Below the pieces are notes generated by a model. It had not been told where the DNA came from. It made no database searches and saw nothing but the letters and a program-made list of their open reading frames with translations. 64,000 nucleotides of DNA from Juglans regia (Eukaryota; Streptophyta; Magnoliopsida; Fagales; Juglandaceae): assembly GCF_001411555.2 (NCBI RefSeq), contig NC_049904.1, forward strand, positions 23,573,370 through 23,637,369. The letters run 5' to 3'. The translations under genes and the position numbers were made by a program. Below, piece after piece: positions 42,588 to 52,655 of the stretch (position 1 is its first letter; the number at the start of each line of letters is the position of its first letter).

Positions 42588-43356
42588 TGAGAACTGTCAC
42601 TCCACTATCTATTTTTTCATTGTGACCAAACATTTTCAGAAGAGAGAGAAAAAAAAAAAAAAGAACATGATGATTGAACAATACCAACCATATTCATGAT
42701 GCACAGTTCAAATTTATGAATATTATTGTGACCTTTAGTAGCCAAAAAAATAGATTTAAACGTTAAACTAAAAATGGGGTCAAACTTAAAACATGCAGAA
42801 AAACCCATTCATTTTTCATAATGCTTAACTTTATTCATAACAATGAAAATCGACATATTTGTAAACATATTATCATGTCAAATGAGCGTTGTTTTGTGTT
42901 TTTTGGTAAGCTTTTAACTTTTAAAATCGTAACATTCCATCACGTTTTTTAATTTGACGTCCACTCTATCCATATTTATTTGATGGTAGCACTTTTTCTT
43001 TTATGCTCATACATAGGATAGATGCATTTTAATTCAACTTATAGGTCCCCCTTTCCCGCCTTCAATGAACTCATGACATGATTCTTAATCTTATATGAAT
43101 TATCAAATATCCAACTATTGATCCTAAAATTTTAAAATTATTAAATACTAATTTAGTTGAACTTTTATCCTCTTATCATAATCTTCAATAGTACAACAAA
43201 ATAAATTATTTTGAAATATTATGAATTGTTATCAGTCGTTAGAACAACGAACCCTTTCTTGTTTAATACCTAATCAACCAAAAAAATATAAGATTGGACA
43301 ATTAATTTGGTTACATTTTTAGCTTTTTCACTTTGATTTTTAATTAAATTGATGAG
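42588..43356. other. Intergenic spacer, nothing recognised
   Basis: AT-rich DNA between the Harbinger element and the hAT element. No gene, hairpin or repeat with clear ends was seen. Confidence 0.45.
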
Positions 43357-43364
43357 ACATTGTA

Positions 43365-44785
43365 TTATGGGTGGGCTTCGATGCCGACGGAGTTGGAATA
43401 CCCCACCTTTGACTTTTGACTCCGACTAGGGTCAGAGTTCAAAATCTACTCCGACGTCGACTCGAAGTTCGGAGCTCGGAGTCGGAGCTCCGATCGGAGT
43501 TGAAGTGGGCTTGCCCAATTGCCCTACTCAAATTGGGACTGGCTCACAACCCAATCTCCAATGCCCAATCTAAAATTCATATTGGCCCACTCCTGTTTAA
43601 AAATAATAATGTAAAAAAATAATTTGAAAAATCTAAAATAATGTAAAAAATATGTTAGAAAGTTAAAATTTAAATAGAATGACTAAATCATGTACAATAC
43701 AAAAATAGGTTATTTAATGTGTGCAAACGATAAATTTAAATTTATAAGTACAAATTGCAATAAATTTAAATTTAGCACCAAAATATTAATAATGTCATAG
43801 ATTTCATTCAAATATGAAATAGCCACAATCCCCCACATAAGTCTTGACAGTCCATGCATTTGAGTCATCTTCTTGTGGAGAATTGCGGGAAGATGGTGTA
43901 GAATCCATAATTTGTTATACAAATAATTTGAAATAATTAACAAATAACTGTCATTTAACATGTTATGAAAATTATCTACAAATTGAAAACACATTGAAAA
44001 TAAAAAACATATGTGTCTAGTCGTGTTTGTGATTTTAAAAACAAATAAAACATAAAAAATTGAACGTTCGCTCGAGCCACACTCGAGCGAAAGCTTGATC
44101 GAATAATCTGTGTGACATTCACTCGAGCAACACTTGAGCAAAGGCTGATCGAACAATCTGTGTGACATTCGCTTGAGCGACACTCGAGCAAACGTTGTCT
44201 AGAATAGAAAGACTTGATTTTTCCAAAATCTAAATCCTTCAATTATTAAATTTAATAGCTTAAAAACGAAAGTCATTAAAATGAAAACAACAAATCATTG
44301 AAATGAACAATAAATCATTCACATTTAACAAATTTCAAATCACAATGTGATAATTAAATGATTTTAGAACCCTAAAATTCTACAATAAAAACTGAGTGAG
44401 TGAGTGAGTGCCGAGTGGCTTACAATTTGTGATAAACTCCGGAAGGTGGCTTTCGGCGGCCTCAGGTGACAGCAGATGGAGGGGGAGGTGAAGTACAATG
44501 TGGATACAAAGGGAGTTGCAGGTGGGTGTTGTGCGTAAGTGAGGGGGAACGACGTCATTTAGTTACTTTAGTAGGGGGTCCTATGTTTTGGACCTCGAAC
44601 CCCCTTCTGAGCGAAACAATGTCGTTCTTCTTGATTTGGAACGACGTCGTTTTGATTATGTGATTTAAAAAAAAAATATGTCAGAGTCGGAGTTACTTTG
44701 ACTCCGAATTTTGAAAACTCCGTCGAAGTCAGAGCCTTGTTGGAATTTGGCCGGAGTCTAAATTTCAGAGTTTTTGCCCACCCCT
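43365..44785. mobile_element. Non-autonomous hAT-type element
   Basis: An 8-bp direct repeat ACATTGTA flanks it at 43357-43364 and 44786-44793. Its ends are (TTAT)GGGTGGGC and GCCCACCCCT, the AGGGGTGGGC-type termini of hAT elements. Both subterminal regions are dense in CGGAGT/ACTCCG motifs (for example TCGGAGCTCGGAGTCGGAGC near 43470 and GACTCCGAATTTTGAAAACT near 44700). The 1.4-kb interior has no transposase. It contains a 50-bp CTCGAGC tandem repeat and a (GAGT)n run at about 44394-44410. Confidence 0.85.
44066..44203. repeat. ~50-bp tandem repeat with CTCGAGC/TTGAGC motifs
   Basis: Three units with starts near 44066, 44117 and 44167 share the pattern C(T/A)CGAGC-(8)-CTCGAGC(G/A)AA, and the first two continue into GATCGAA(T/C)AATCTGTGTGAC. 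It lies inside the hAT element and keeps a minus-strand frame open (part of 43710-44183). Confidence 0.8.
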
Positions 44786-44984
44786 ACATTGTATTTGATC
44801 ATTATTACGATTTGCCTATGAAAAAAAAATATATTTTTGCATCTATCTTAATAATAATTTTATAATTCAAAAATATTTTAGCCATAAATAAATTATATAA
44901 ATTTAGTCTTATAAATTAACGTGGTTTTATGTAGTTTACGAGATCATAAAATCGTAAAATTATTTTTATTGTAAAGAAGAAGTA

Positions 44985-45150
44985 CTATAGTCACAAAGAG
45001 ATTCTACAAAAGTAAACCCACAAACTAGCATGATTTAATATGATATATTAGATTTACTTTATAATAAAAATAATTTTACAATCTAACGTATCGAATTAAA
45101 TCATATTAGTTTGTGAGTTGAATTTTATAGAATCTCTGCTATTTTCTAAT
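44985..45150. mobile_element. Hairpin MITE
   Basis: The left arm AGAGATTCTACAAAAGTAAA is followed by CCCACAAACTA. Its complement appears at the right end (TAGTTTGTGAGTTGAATTTT then ATAGAATCTCT). Arms are about 31 bp and nearly perfect, with further pairing of TGATTTAATATGATA and TAAATCATAT inside. Same family as 20080 and 47950. Confidence 0.7.
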
Positions 45151-45159
45151 TCTAGGTTA

Positions 45160-45560
45160 TGTTTGGATGTCAATATCATCTCAATTCATCACAAACTAAT
45201 TATTGAAGGACCCATTACTTTTCAACTTCTCATAAAAAGTTAAATCTATCTTAATCTATTTTATACATTCAAACACACATTTCAACTTATTTACATTCAA
45301 ACTTATTTTAATAAGATTTATAAAATATTATTATTTACAAATTAACTTAAATAATCTAGATCACTTCAACTAATTGAATCGAAATCATCTAAATCGAATT
45401 TTGAGTAGTCAATTTTTAAGATGAGATTTATTATGTATAAGTTACTATTCATTCTCATACTCTATACTTGTAACTTTTTTATAGGGTATGAAAATATTTT
45501 TTATAAAATATGAAATATTTTTCATAAAATGTAAGATGTGAGACGATGAATAGTAACTGA
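45160..45560. other. Promoter-distal repeat-like DNA upstream of the bHLH gene
   Basis: Begins GTTATGTTTGGATGTCAATA, resembling the start of the GTTTGGAT repeat family but soon diverging. The rest is AT-rich without genes. No TATA box can be placed with confidence for the gene that follows. Confidence 0.35.
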
Positions 45561-45759
45561 TTTGAAGACTTTTTCTTCCAAAATATCCCTATTCCTCAAA
45601 CCTCGTGAGCCCCACTGCCCACTTTCACGCATGCTCGATCCGACGGCCACTATGTTATCCGCATTAACTCTAATCCAACGGTTCCTGTTGTCCTGTTGGA
45701 TTCCTCCCCGTCCGAACCCTATAGCTCACAGCCCAATAAAACCCCAGACCGGAAATAAT

Positions 45760-46336
45760 TAAACACATCCAAACACTACCCACACCTCTCTCTTTCTCTC
45801 TGTCTAGAACCCATACTCTCTGTCTTTTGCAGCTCTGCACCGACTTTAATCGATAGATCTTCAGCATATATCGGGGGGAAGAGCTTCGGAGAAACCCTAG
45901 GTTTGGCGCTCTCTCCGCTTTTGTCTACGTGAAAAATCCCTGCTCAGAACTTCTTGTAGTTTTTTGGTTCGGGAGCTGTTAATATATTTTATCAATGGAT
46001 TTGCGTTTTCGTATCTACAAAGTCTACGGCTTTCGAATGTTATTTTGATCTAGGATTTCGTTTTTCGTGTCTACAAAGATCTACTATTTTTTATTTGATT
46101 TTCTCAGAAATTAAACAGAGATATCTTTGCTTTTTTATTTCGCTTCGATTAGTCTTTTAGTTGTTCTATTGTTTTCTCTACGATCCCTTGCAGTCGAAGT
46201 TGGAGTTCGTTTTTCTTATAGAGCTGGAAGGAGAAAAATAAAGATGCCTTGGACTTCCTCTTCAGCGAATTACGAAATGAACTGTGTTCGCTTGGTGGTG
46301 TTCTTTCGTGTAATACTGTAGCTTTATTTCGTCCGG
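45760..46336 (+). promoter_or_regulatory. Leader exon 1 of the SAC51-like bHLH gene (inferred)
   Basis: Pyrimidine-rich CCTCTCTCTTTCTCTCTGTC near 45784 suggests a transcription start just upstream. The sequence has exon-like composition up to a good donor CGG/GTGAGA at 46336/46337, followed by a (CT)n run in the intron. It holds several ATGs and a 64-codon upstream open frame (46127-46321) ending before the donor. Start site and exon borders are inferred, not seen in transcript data. Confidence 0.45.
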
Positions 46337-46822
46337 GTGAGACTCTCTCTCTCTCTCTCAGCTGTGGTGATCATAATTCATTTCTTTGAATCAGTTTTCT
46401 TTTATTTGAATCAGATTATGAATAAAAAAGTTTAATTTTAGACGATTCTATTCAGGGCTAAATAAAGTGTGGAAAGAATTTGAATCTTAAGTTTGATCAT
46501 TGTGGTGAATGTCGTTTTGTTTTTCACATAAAAATGAGGGCCTGCCTCTAGAAAAATTATAAGTTTAGCACGCGCTGATTGGATATACCTAAAATTTCCC
46601 GTCTGGTAAGATTTATCATAGGAATTTTTTTATTATTGTTTAAAATTTACTCACAAGTTAGCATTGGTTATGTGGTTGTTTCTCATCACTTTTTTCTTCT
46701 CTGTTGATGATCTGAGGCGGGTTTTCCTTGATATCTGTTATCTGTCGGTTGATTGCAGGTGGTTTGTGAAGGGATTTCTTAGCTAGTATTCTTTTTTTAA
46801 TTTGAAACTGGTGGGAGTGAGA

Positions 46823-48336
46823 ATGTACATTGGAGTTACCATAAAAAGATATCGAGCAGTGAAAGAAGTTGGGCAGATTAAAATGAGTGTCAGGGTCATC
46901 ACATACTACCAATTGATACAAGCTTGCCAGGTAAATTATCTTCCTATTTTCTTGTTGCAAATTACTTCTTGAGATCTTTGACTCTTTTTCTATTTCTTGT
47001 TTCCTTCCACATTGCTTGATCATTATGTGATGCTTCCGAACCCCTTATGATATATGGATGGAAGCTTTTATGGCTACGGTGGTTTCAATCTTTGTTTAGT
47101 TCTACATGATGAGGTTGAAGGCAGGGGAGCTATGCCCCACCTTAAATACTCCCCCTTCACACCCAATCTTGGGCCTTTATGTTCATTCATTACAAGCCTA
47201 ATTTTTCCAAGAATGCTTCTGCATTTGAAGGGAGAGAGGGGGGGAGAGAGAGGGGGGGGGGGGGCACCTGGGTTTTACAAGAGGTATAGTCTGCCTCCGT
47301 TGGATCATGCATGTTAATGATTTTCATTTCATTTCTGATTTGTCATTTGTTACAACACATCGCTAATTTTGTGGAGAGAGAGAGATCTGGGTTGTACAAG
47401 AGTATAGTCTACCTCATTCATTGGATCCTGCATGTTAACGATTTTTCATTTCTGATGTGTTGTGTTATAACCACATGGCTAGTTTTGTGCAATGAAAGCA
47501 TCAATGTCTCTATTAAATTGTAGACATATCATTGTGTGATGGTGAGTGGATGTTGATGTTGATGTAAATAATTGATGAAGGGGTCCAATAGGAAATAATT
47601 AATACAGGGGTCCAAGAGATACATTATTAGGTGACTTTACATGAATTTTCCAGCATGCATGTGAATTTGTTTGTCTGTAATTCATTAACAGTAATGCGAA
47701 TACCATTAACAGTAATGCGAATACTCTAGCTCAAATGAAATTGTCAGCCCAAAAACGAAAGATCATGTGAAAGTTTCAAAATGCCATCTGCTTTCAAATG
47801 AAATAGATTGTGAATATTTTTTTTTTCATCTTAAAATCTTTGCACCTTTAACTCCATGGAGACTTCAAGCAGTCCAGAATAACTTTGGGTCATGGGACTG
47901 TCCATTTATCTGAGGTTGCATCATTTTATTATGGAATTGCTTCTGAAGGATCTCACAAAAGTAAAACTCACAAACTGATATTGCTTGATGTGGTACGTCA
48001 GATTGTTAGTTTTTTTTTTTATTGTAAAGTAGATTTGACATATTACATTAAGTTACATCAGTTTGTAAATTTATTTTGTGAGATTGCTTTGTGGATCTAG
48101 CACTTTACTTTTATTATACCATTGCTCAGTTTTAACTAATGAAATCCGGCTAAGTGTTTGATATCTATAGTTCTCTTTTCATGGACATTTTGGGGACACC
48201 TCCCTTCTGATTGTATGTCTTAAACACAATTATTACTTTACCAATAGTGCTGTTATTATAATAAATGTTATTATTATCATCATTATGTTTATTACAGGCT
48301 GAGTATTTCCGTCAGTTGCTTAAACCTGTTACGTAG
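46823..48336 (+). CDS. Conserved peptide uORF of SAC51-family bHLH mRNA (two exons)
   Basis: Joined 46823-46930 and 48298-48336 encode a 48-aa peptide whose end reads VRVITYYQLIQACQ then AEYFRQLLKPVT and stop. This matches the conserved upstream peptide of the Arabidopsis SAC51/SACL mRNAs (ending AEYFRHLLKPVT, by my recollection), which represses translation of the main ORF unless thermospermine relieves it. The donor is CCAG/GTAAATT at 46930/46931 and the acceptor TTACAG at 48297; the frame is kept across the 1367-bp intron. An in-frame TAG upstream at about 46785 and the first ATG after it fix the start at 46823, though an internal ATG (46882) could also be used. Its stop is 273 bp before the main ATG. 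Confidence 0.9.
47230..47490 (+). repeat. G-rich tract and ~119-bp imperfect tandem duplication in the uORF intron
   Basis: A GAGAGAGGGGGG purine tract ends at about 47264. CTGGGTTTTACAAGAGGTAT (47269) and CTGGGTTGTACAAGAGTATA (47388) start two units that share GGATC(A/C)TGCATGTTAA(T/C)GATTTT. Confidence 0.75.
47683..47724 (+). repeat. Perfect 21-bp direct duplication
   Basis: CATTAACAGTAATGCGAATA plus C occurs twice head to tail, in the intron that splits the uORF. Confidence 0.9.
47950..48097. mobile_element. Hairpin MITE in the uORF intron
   Basis: ATCTCACAAAAGTAAAACTC then ACAAACTGAT on the left pairs with ATCAGTTTGTAAATTTATTT then TGTGAGAT on the right; the loop is centred on a T run near 48010. 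Same family as 44985-45150. It ends about 200 bp before the acceptor at 48297. Confidence 0.7.
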
Positions 48337-48609
48337 TCTTCTATTTTCAAGTTCTGGGACACTGGGATTTGGATTGACTGCCTTTGATTGGATTCATACT
48401 AAAGAAGGCAGTGACAGAGACGAAACATTTGATGATGGCAACTGTTTGTTTGGAAAAACTGCCGGGAACGTCGACACTTTAATCAACTAGTTAGTATTGT
48501 CATCACCTTAGGAACCTTCATCCAATTGAGGTTTGTATAATTGCTAGTGTAGAAGTGGGAACTCCAACATTTCTTCAGACTTTTAATTACGTAGGAAATA
48601 GGAATATCG

Positions 48610-49308
48610 ATGCAGGGTGACCAGCAATTTTTCCGTGAAAAGGCTCTACCAAATCAAGTGGGGAACAGTTATGTGCACACTCCAGTTGCACCTGCTTTTG
48701 GTGCACTGTTGAATTCGAGTGCTAGGTACTCGACACCTTTTCATGGTGTCGAATTTCAACCTTCTGAGGTTTGCCCCAAGAATTTTATTATCTTTGATCA
48801 AACAGATCACCGGAGCCAGATTATGTTCCATCCTTGGATTTCCAACAAATGTAGTGCTCCTGGCACCGGTGCAACCTGCATTGAAGTGAAAGAAGTTGAT
48901 CGCATGGAAAGAGAAATATCATTGCCACTGAAAGAGGATTCAGATGATATTGATGCATTGTTGAGTTTAGAAGAGGATGGACAAGAATATGATGACGAAG
49001 AGGTTAGCACAGCCCGAACTAGTGGAGATCATAGAAGCTCGTCCCCAGATTCTTTCTCCAGCTATTGTTCAAAACCAAAGAAGAATAGATTTTCTTCTTC
49101 TATTCAGAAGTCCTCGAGCAGTAGTGACAGCTGCAACAATGACAGGAAACGGCAGAAAATGAAGAAGATGGTGAGGGCATTGAGAGGGATAGTACCTGGT
49201 GGCAATCAAATGAATACTGCTGCTGTGCTAGATGAAGCCGTTAGGTACCTCAAGTCTCTCAAGGTTGAAGTACAGAAGCTTGGAGTTGGGGATTCAAATG
49301 ATGTCTAA
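48610..49308 (+). CDS. SAC51-like: SAC51/SACL-type atypical bHLH transcription factor
   Basis: A 232-aa nuclear regulator. The bHLH-like domain is at about 179-226 (RKRQKMKKMVRALRGIVPGG, then a helix VLDEAVRYLKSLKVEVQKLG). It lacks the usual His-Glu-Arg of DNA-contacting bHLHs, as in the SAC51 group, which acts in xylem differentiation by dimerising with other bHLH factors. The family block FIIFDQTDHRSQIMFHP is at 59-75, an acidic stretch EEDGQEYDDEE at 121-131, and a Ser-rich linker at 143-175. The ATG is the first in the long frame; translation is expected to be gated by the conserved uORF upstream. The 3' UTR continues to roughly 49470. Which of the SAC51/SACL paralogues it is cannot be decided; the short length favours a SACL2/bHLH144-like member. 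Confidence 0.92.
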   Translation: MQGDQQFFREKALPNQVGNSYVHTPVAPAFGALLNSSARYSTPFHGVEFQPSEVCPKNFIIFDQTDHRSQIMFHPWISNKCSAPGTGATCIEVKEVDRMEREISLPLKEDSDDIDALLSLEEDGQEYDDEEVSTARTSGDHRSSSPDSFSSYCSKPKKNRFSSSIQKSSSSSDSCNNDRKRQKMKKMVRALRGIVPGGNQMNTAAVLDEAVRYLKSLKVEVQKLGVGDSNDV

Positions 49309-49575
49309 AGTTTAAAGCCGTGGTAAGGATGACGGAACCCTCTCTTTCTTGTTCTCTCTCAATTGCAACAAGTTGGCATTAGGGGAATAATAATTGCCAT
49401 TGTTAGAGACTCACTGTTGTGTAAGAAAACCAATTTATACTTGTATTAATGGAGTCTGCTCCACAAACAGTGACTTGCGTGTTTGAACTATTAGTTTCTA
49501 TTCTGACCTCTGCTTTATAGTAATTGGATGGACAGCCACCACTTCGATCTATATGTTGCCATTGCTTTGGAGCTA

Positions 49576-51229
49576 CGGTATAAATAAGTCAATCTTTATT
49601 AAATGCTTAAAACTTGAGAGATTTTGCTGAAACACTTACTTAAAATCAATAAATTGTGGGCGCTTATTTAAATAACTTATTAAACTAGAAATAATAAAAC
49701 TGAGCATGACAGGAACAACATAAGCTTTTGCCTCGTTTCTTTGGGTTAAGTCATGTCCTGCAGTCTCATATTCAGAATGATCATCACCTACGATGGTAAA
49801 AACATATAAAAATTAGTCGAATACTTAATAAGCAACATATCATACAATAAATATAATAAACATAAGGTTTCTTGAAAAATATGCATATTCATAAATATAT
49901 ATGTAAATAACATGAACTTATCTTTCACTTATCATAAGCTGATATCCATTATTGACCCCCGTGAGTTAGGGTTAGCGAATTTAAGTAGATTTCTATTCTG
50001 CTCGTAGCCACAAGTTGTGGAATCCATACATAAGGAAGACACATTGGGTACACTACCAGTATGTATAACCTGGCAATGCAATATGCCTATAATATATGGT
50101 ATCGTCTTCATATCATAAAATAGGTCATTACGTATCTTATCATTCATATTTCATCATAATCATACTTGCATATTTTTCATATTATTGATTTCAAATAAAA
50201 TCACATTCTTTCATAAAATGTCACGATACATGTTTCCTCACATAAAATTATGATTTTTCATAAATCTTTAGATGCATAACTCTTTTCATAACATCATGAA
50301 TTTTCATAAATATTTTAATGTATAATCTTCACATAAATCATGGATTTTCACAAAATATTTTGATACATAATTCTTTACGATTTTATCGTGACTTGGATGC
50401 AATAAAAGGGACTTTCAATGGAGGGCAAACATGGATAATACATTTTATAAAATGCATGTCGTTTACCGTACATACGTGTAAGAATATGATCATGTTATTA
50501 CCTCACAACATTAATCTAATATTTTCGGCATGAAATCGATCACGTGAACTAGAATGAGAGAGAACGTGAGGGATGCTATCATGCTAGTGCACTAAAGGTA
50601 CTCTGTGTGATTTTGGGTAAGCAGAAACTACACTGGGGCTTGAAGAGGAATAAGATACACGTAAAGTGTATGAGACTGAGCGTATATATAAGGAGTCAGT
50701 TTAAGAGTTTTAATGTGAAGATGATTTGTAGAATTGTAAGAGAGTTCTATTAGGGTATGAATCCTAGTAGAAGGTGGAGTGCATGGTTTAGAGTTTGAGA
50801 AGGCAGTCGGTTAAAGAGTTTTAACGTAAAGACGACTTGTAGAGTTGTATTCTTGTTGGAATAGGATGTCGACAAGTTTGACCAAGGTCATGATTATTCA
50901 AGAAGAGAGTTTGAATTTAAAACATGATCTAGTAGTTCATTCAATGTAGGATTAATAGTGACTGGGACTGCGTAGGAGATTTCAATCAGTAATGATTTTA
51001 AATTGAATTAAATTTCTAATGGCTGATCTTTATATTTTAAAATTAGTCTAACTCGTTCAATAAATAATAAATGAGATTTAACATAGTTATTGAGCCTAAT
51101 TAAAACTCATAATTAATCTCAATAATTTATCGATCGTGGGCTTATTCAACATGACTCATTAAATATAATTTAGGTACAATACAAATTATCAATATTTCAA
51201 TTTTAGAATTATTGATCCGGGTTGTTACA
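49576..51229 (-). repeat. Solo-LTR-like element
   Basis: A 5-bp direct repeat AGCTA flanks it (49571-49575 and 51230-51234). On the minus strand it begins TGTAACAACCCGGATCAATA, the Gypsy-like start also seen at 24111 and 58319. It has no coding capacity and no primer-binding site was found. The distal end (...TTATTTATACCG) lacks the usual CA, so it may be worn. It lies directly beyond the bHLH gene's 3' UTR. Confidence 0.65.
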
Positions 51230-51234
51230 AGCTA

Positions 51235-51936
51235 TCTATGTAGTCATTATTTATGTTAAGAATGAGTTCCTCATGAATACCTTTCTCTCAGTTGTATAGG
51301 ATTTTATTTTTTAGTATGTACTGCATTTGGCCCCTGCAGACCCAGTAGGTAATGGTGTTAGTGGCACACTCTTGTAGGGGCTGTACAAAAATCAATGAGA
51401 CTGGCTGTCGTCGACACGGACTAGTCGCCAGAGTTTGAAACTGGCAGAGAATCGGTCTGCCAGTGGTATAAAAATAAGGAAACCAATGCCGGCTAGTTCG
51501 GTTTCGATCTGAACGAAAACCATTGAATCGGCCGATTATATATTTATATATATATTTTTTATATTATACGTATATAAAACATAAGTGAAACGACGTTGTT
51601 TTAGTTGTTTTAGTTACGAGTTTTATAAAAAAAAAAATTAGATAAAACAATGTCGTTTTCTCCTGAGATTAATAACCCTCGTTTCTTCTTTTTCTCCCAT
51701 CTTCTTCTTCTCTCTAGTTTTCTCCTTTGCAGGTTTGCTTCTTTCCACCGATGGCACAGTCCATTGCTCCCTTTCCTCCTTCACAAAGACGTTGACGACA
51801 GACCGACAAACCGTATCGATTCATGCCAAGGTCGAAGCTATTGATTTTCTCTTTTCCAATCGGTTTGACCAGTTCTAAACCTCTCCAAAACTCTTCGATG
51901 TAATATCGGTTTTGCACCGAAATCGTACCCCATCAC
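51235..51936. other. Intergenic spacer with transcript-like pyrimidine patch
   Basis: Contains CTTCTTTTTCTCCCATCTTC near 51685 and an open frame 51650-51844 of low complexity. A second phrase related to the hAT element (CCGGCTAGTTCGGTTTCGAT, near 51489) suggests an older related insertion at about 51420-51910. No gene I can support. Confidence 0.35.
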
Positions 51937-52647
51937 TAGGGGTGTAACCGATCCAGTCCAGTTTTGGATAAAATCTAGGACCGAACCGGTTTTGTATTTT
52001 TCAAAACCGATTACGTACTGGTTACCCTCCTAAACTGGTACTTCCGGTTTCTGGTTCGGTCCGGTCCGGTTTTCCGGTTTTTTTAAAATGTAAGTTTCAC
52101 AATTTTTCATTAAAAACTTGTTTATAAAAAAAAAAAAAATTGATTTAAAAAAAATTGTTTTATACTTTTATTAATATATTAGACTATATAATAGTATTAA
52201 TATTAGACTATTAGTATAGTTATAAGTTATATATTAGTATTAGTTATAAACTTTTAGTGATTTAGTATTAACATTTTATGTAATAATTTATAAATTATAA
52301 TAAGAAATTATTTCATATATGAATATATATAATTATATATTATATATAAAAATTTCACATAAAAATTTATAATTATACATTATATATAAAACTTATATAT
52401 ATTAATATTTTATATATAAAAAATATTTTATATAAAACTTATATATAAAAATATTATTTTTTAATTATTTTTAATCAACTGATCCGGTTCAGTCTAAAAA
52501 ATTTCAGAACTGGAACTGGACCGGAATCGATCGATTTTTACATTTTAAAAATCGATTCTGGACCGGACCGATTCAAAACTTATAAAATCAATTCGATCCG
52601 ATCCGATACAATTCGAATTGATTTTTTGATTTGAATTTACATCCCTA
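51937..52647. mobile_element. Non-autonomous hAT MITE
   Basis: A perfect 8-bp duplication CCCATCAC flanks it at 51929-51936 and 52648-52655. The ends are TAGGGGTGTAA and TTACATCCCTA. Subterminal ACCGG/CCGGT and CCGATCC-type motifs are repeated many times on both sides (CGGTCCGGTCCGGTTTTCCG near 52060, GATCCGATCCGATACAATTC near 52595). The centre is AT-rich with TATATAAAA repeats. 711 bp, non-coding. Confidence 0.9.
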
Positions 52648-52655
52648 CCCATCAC

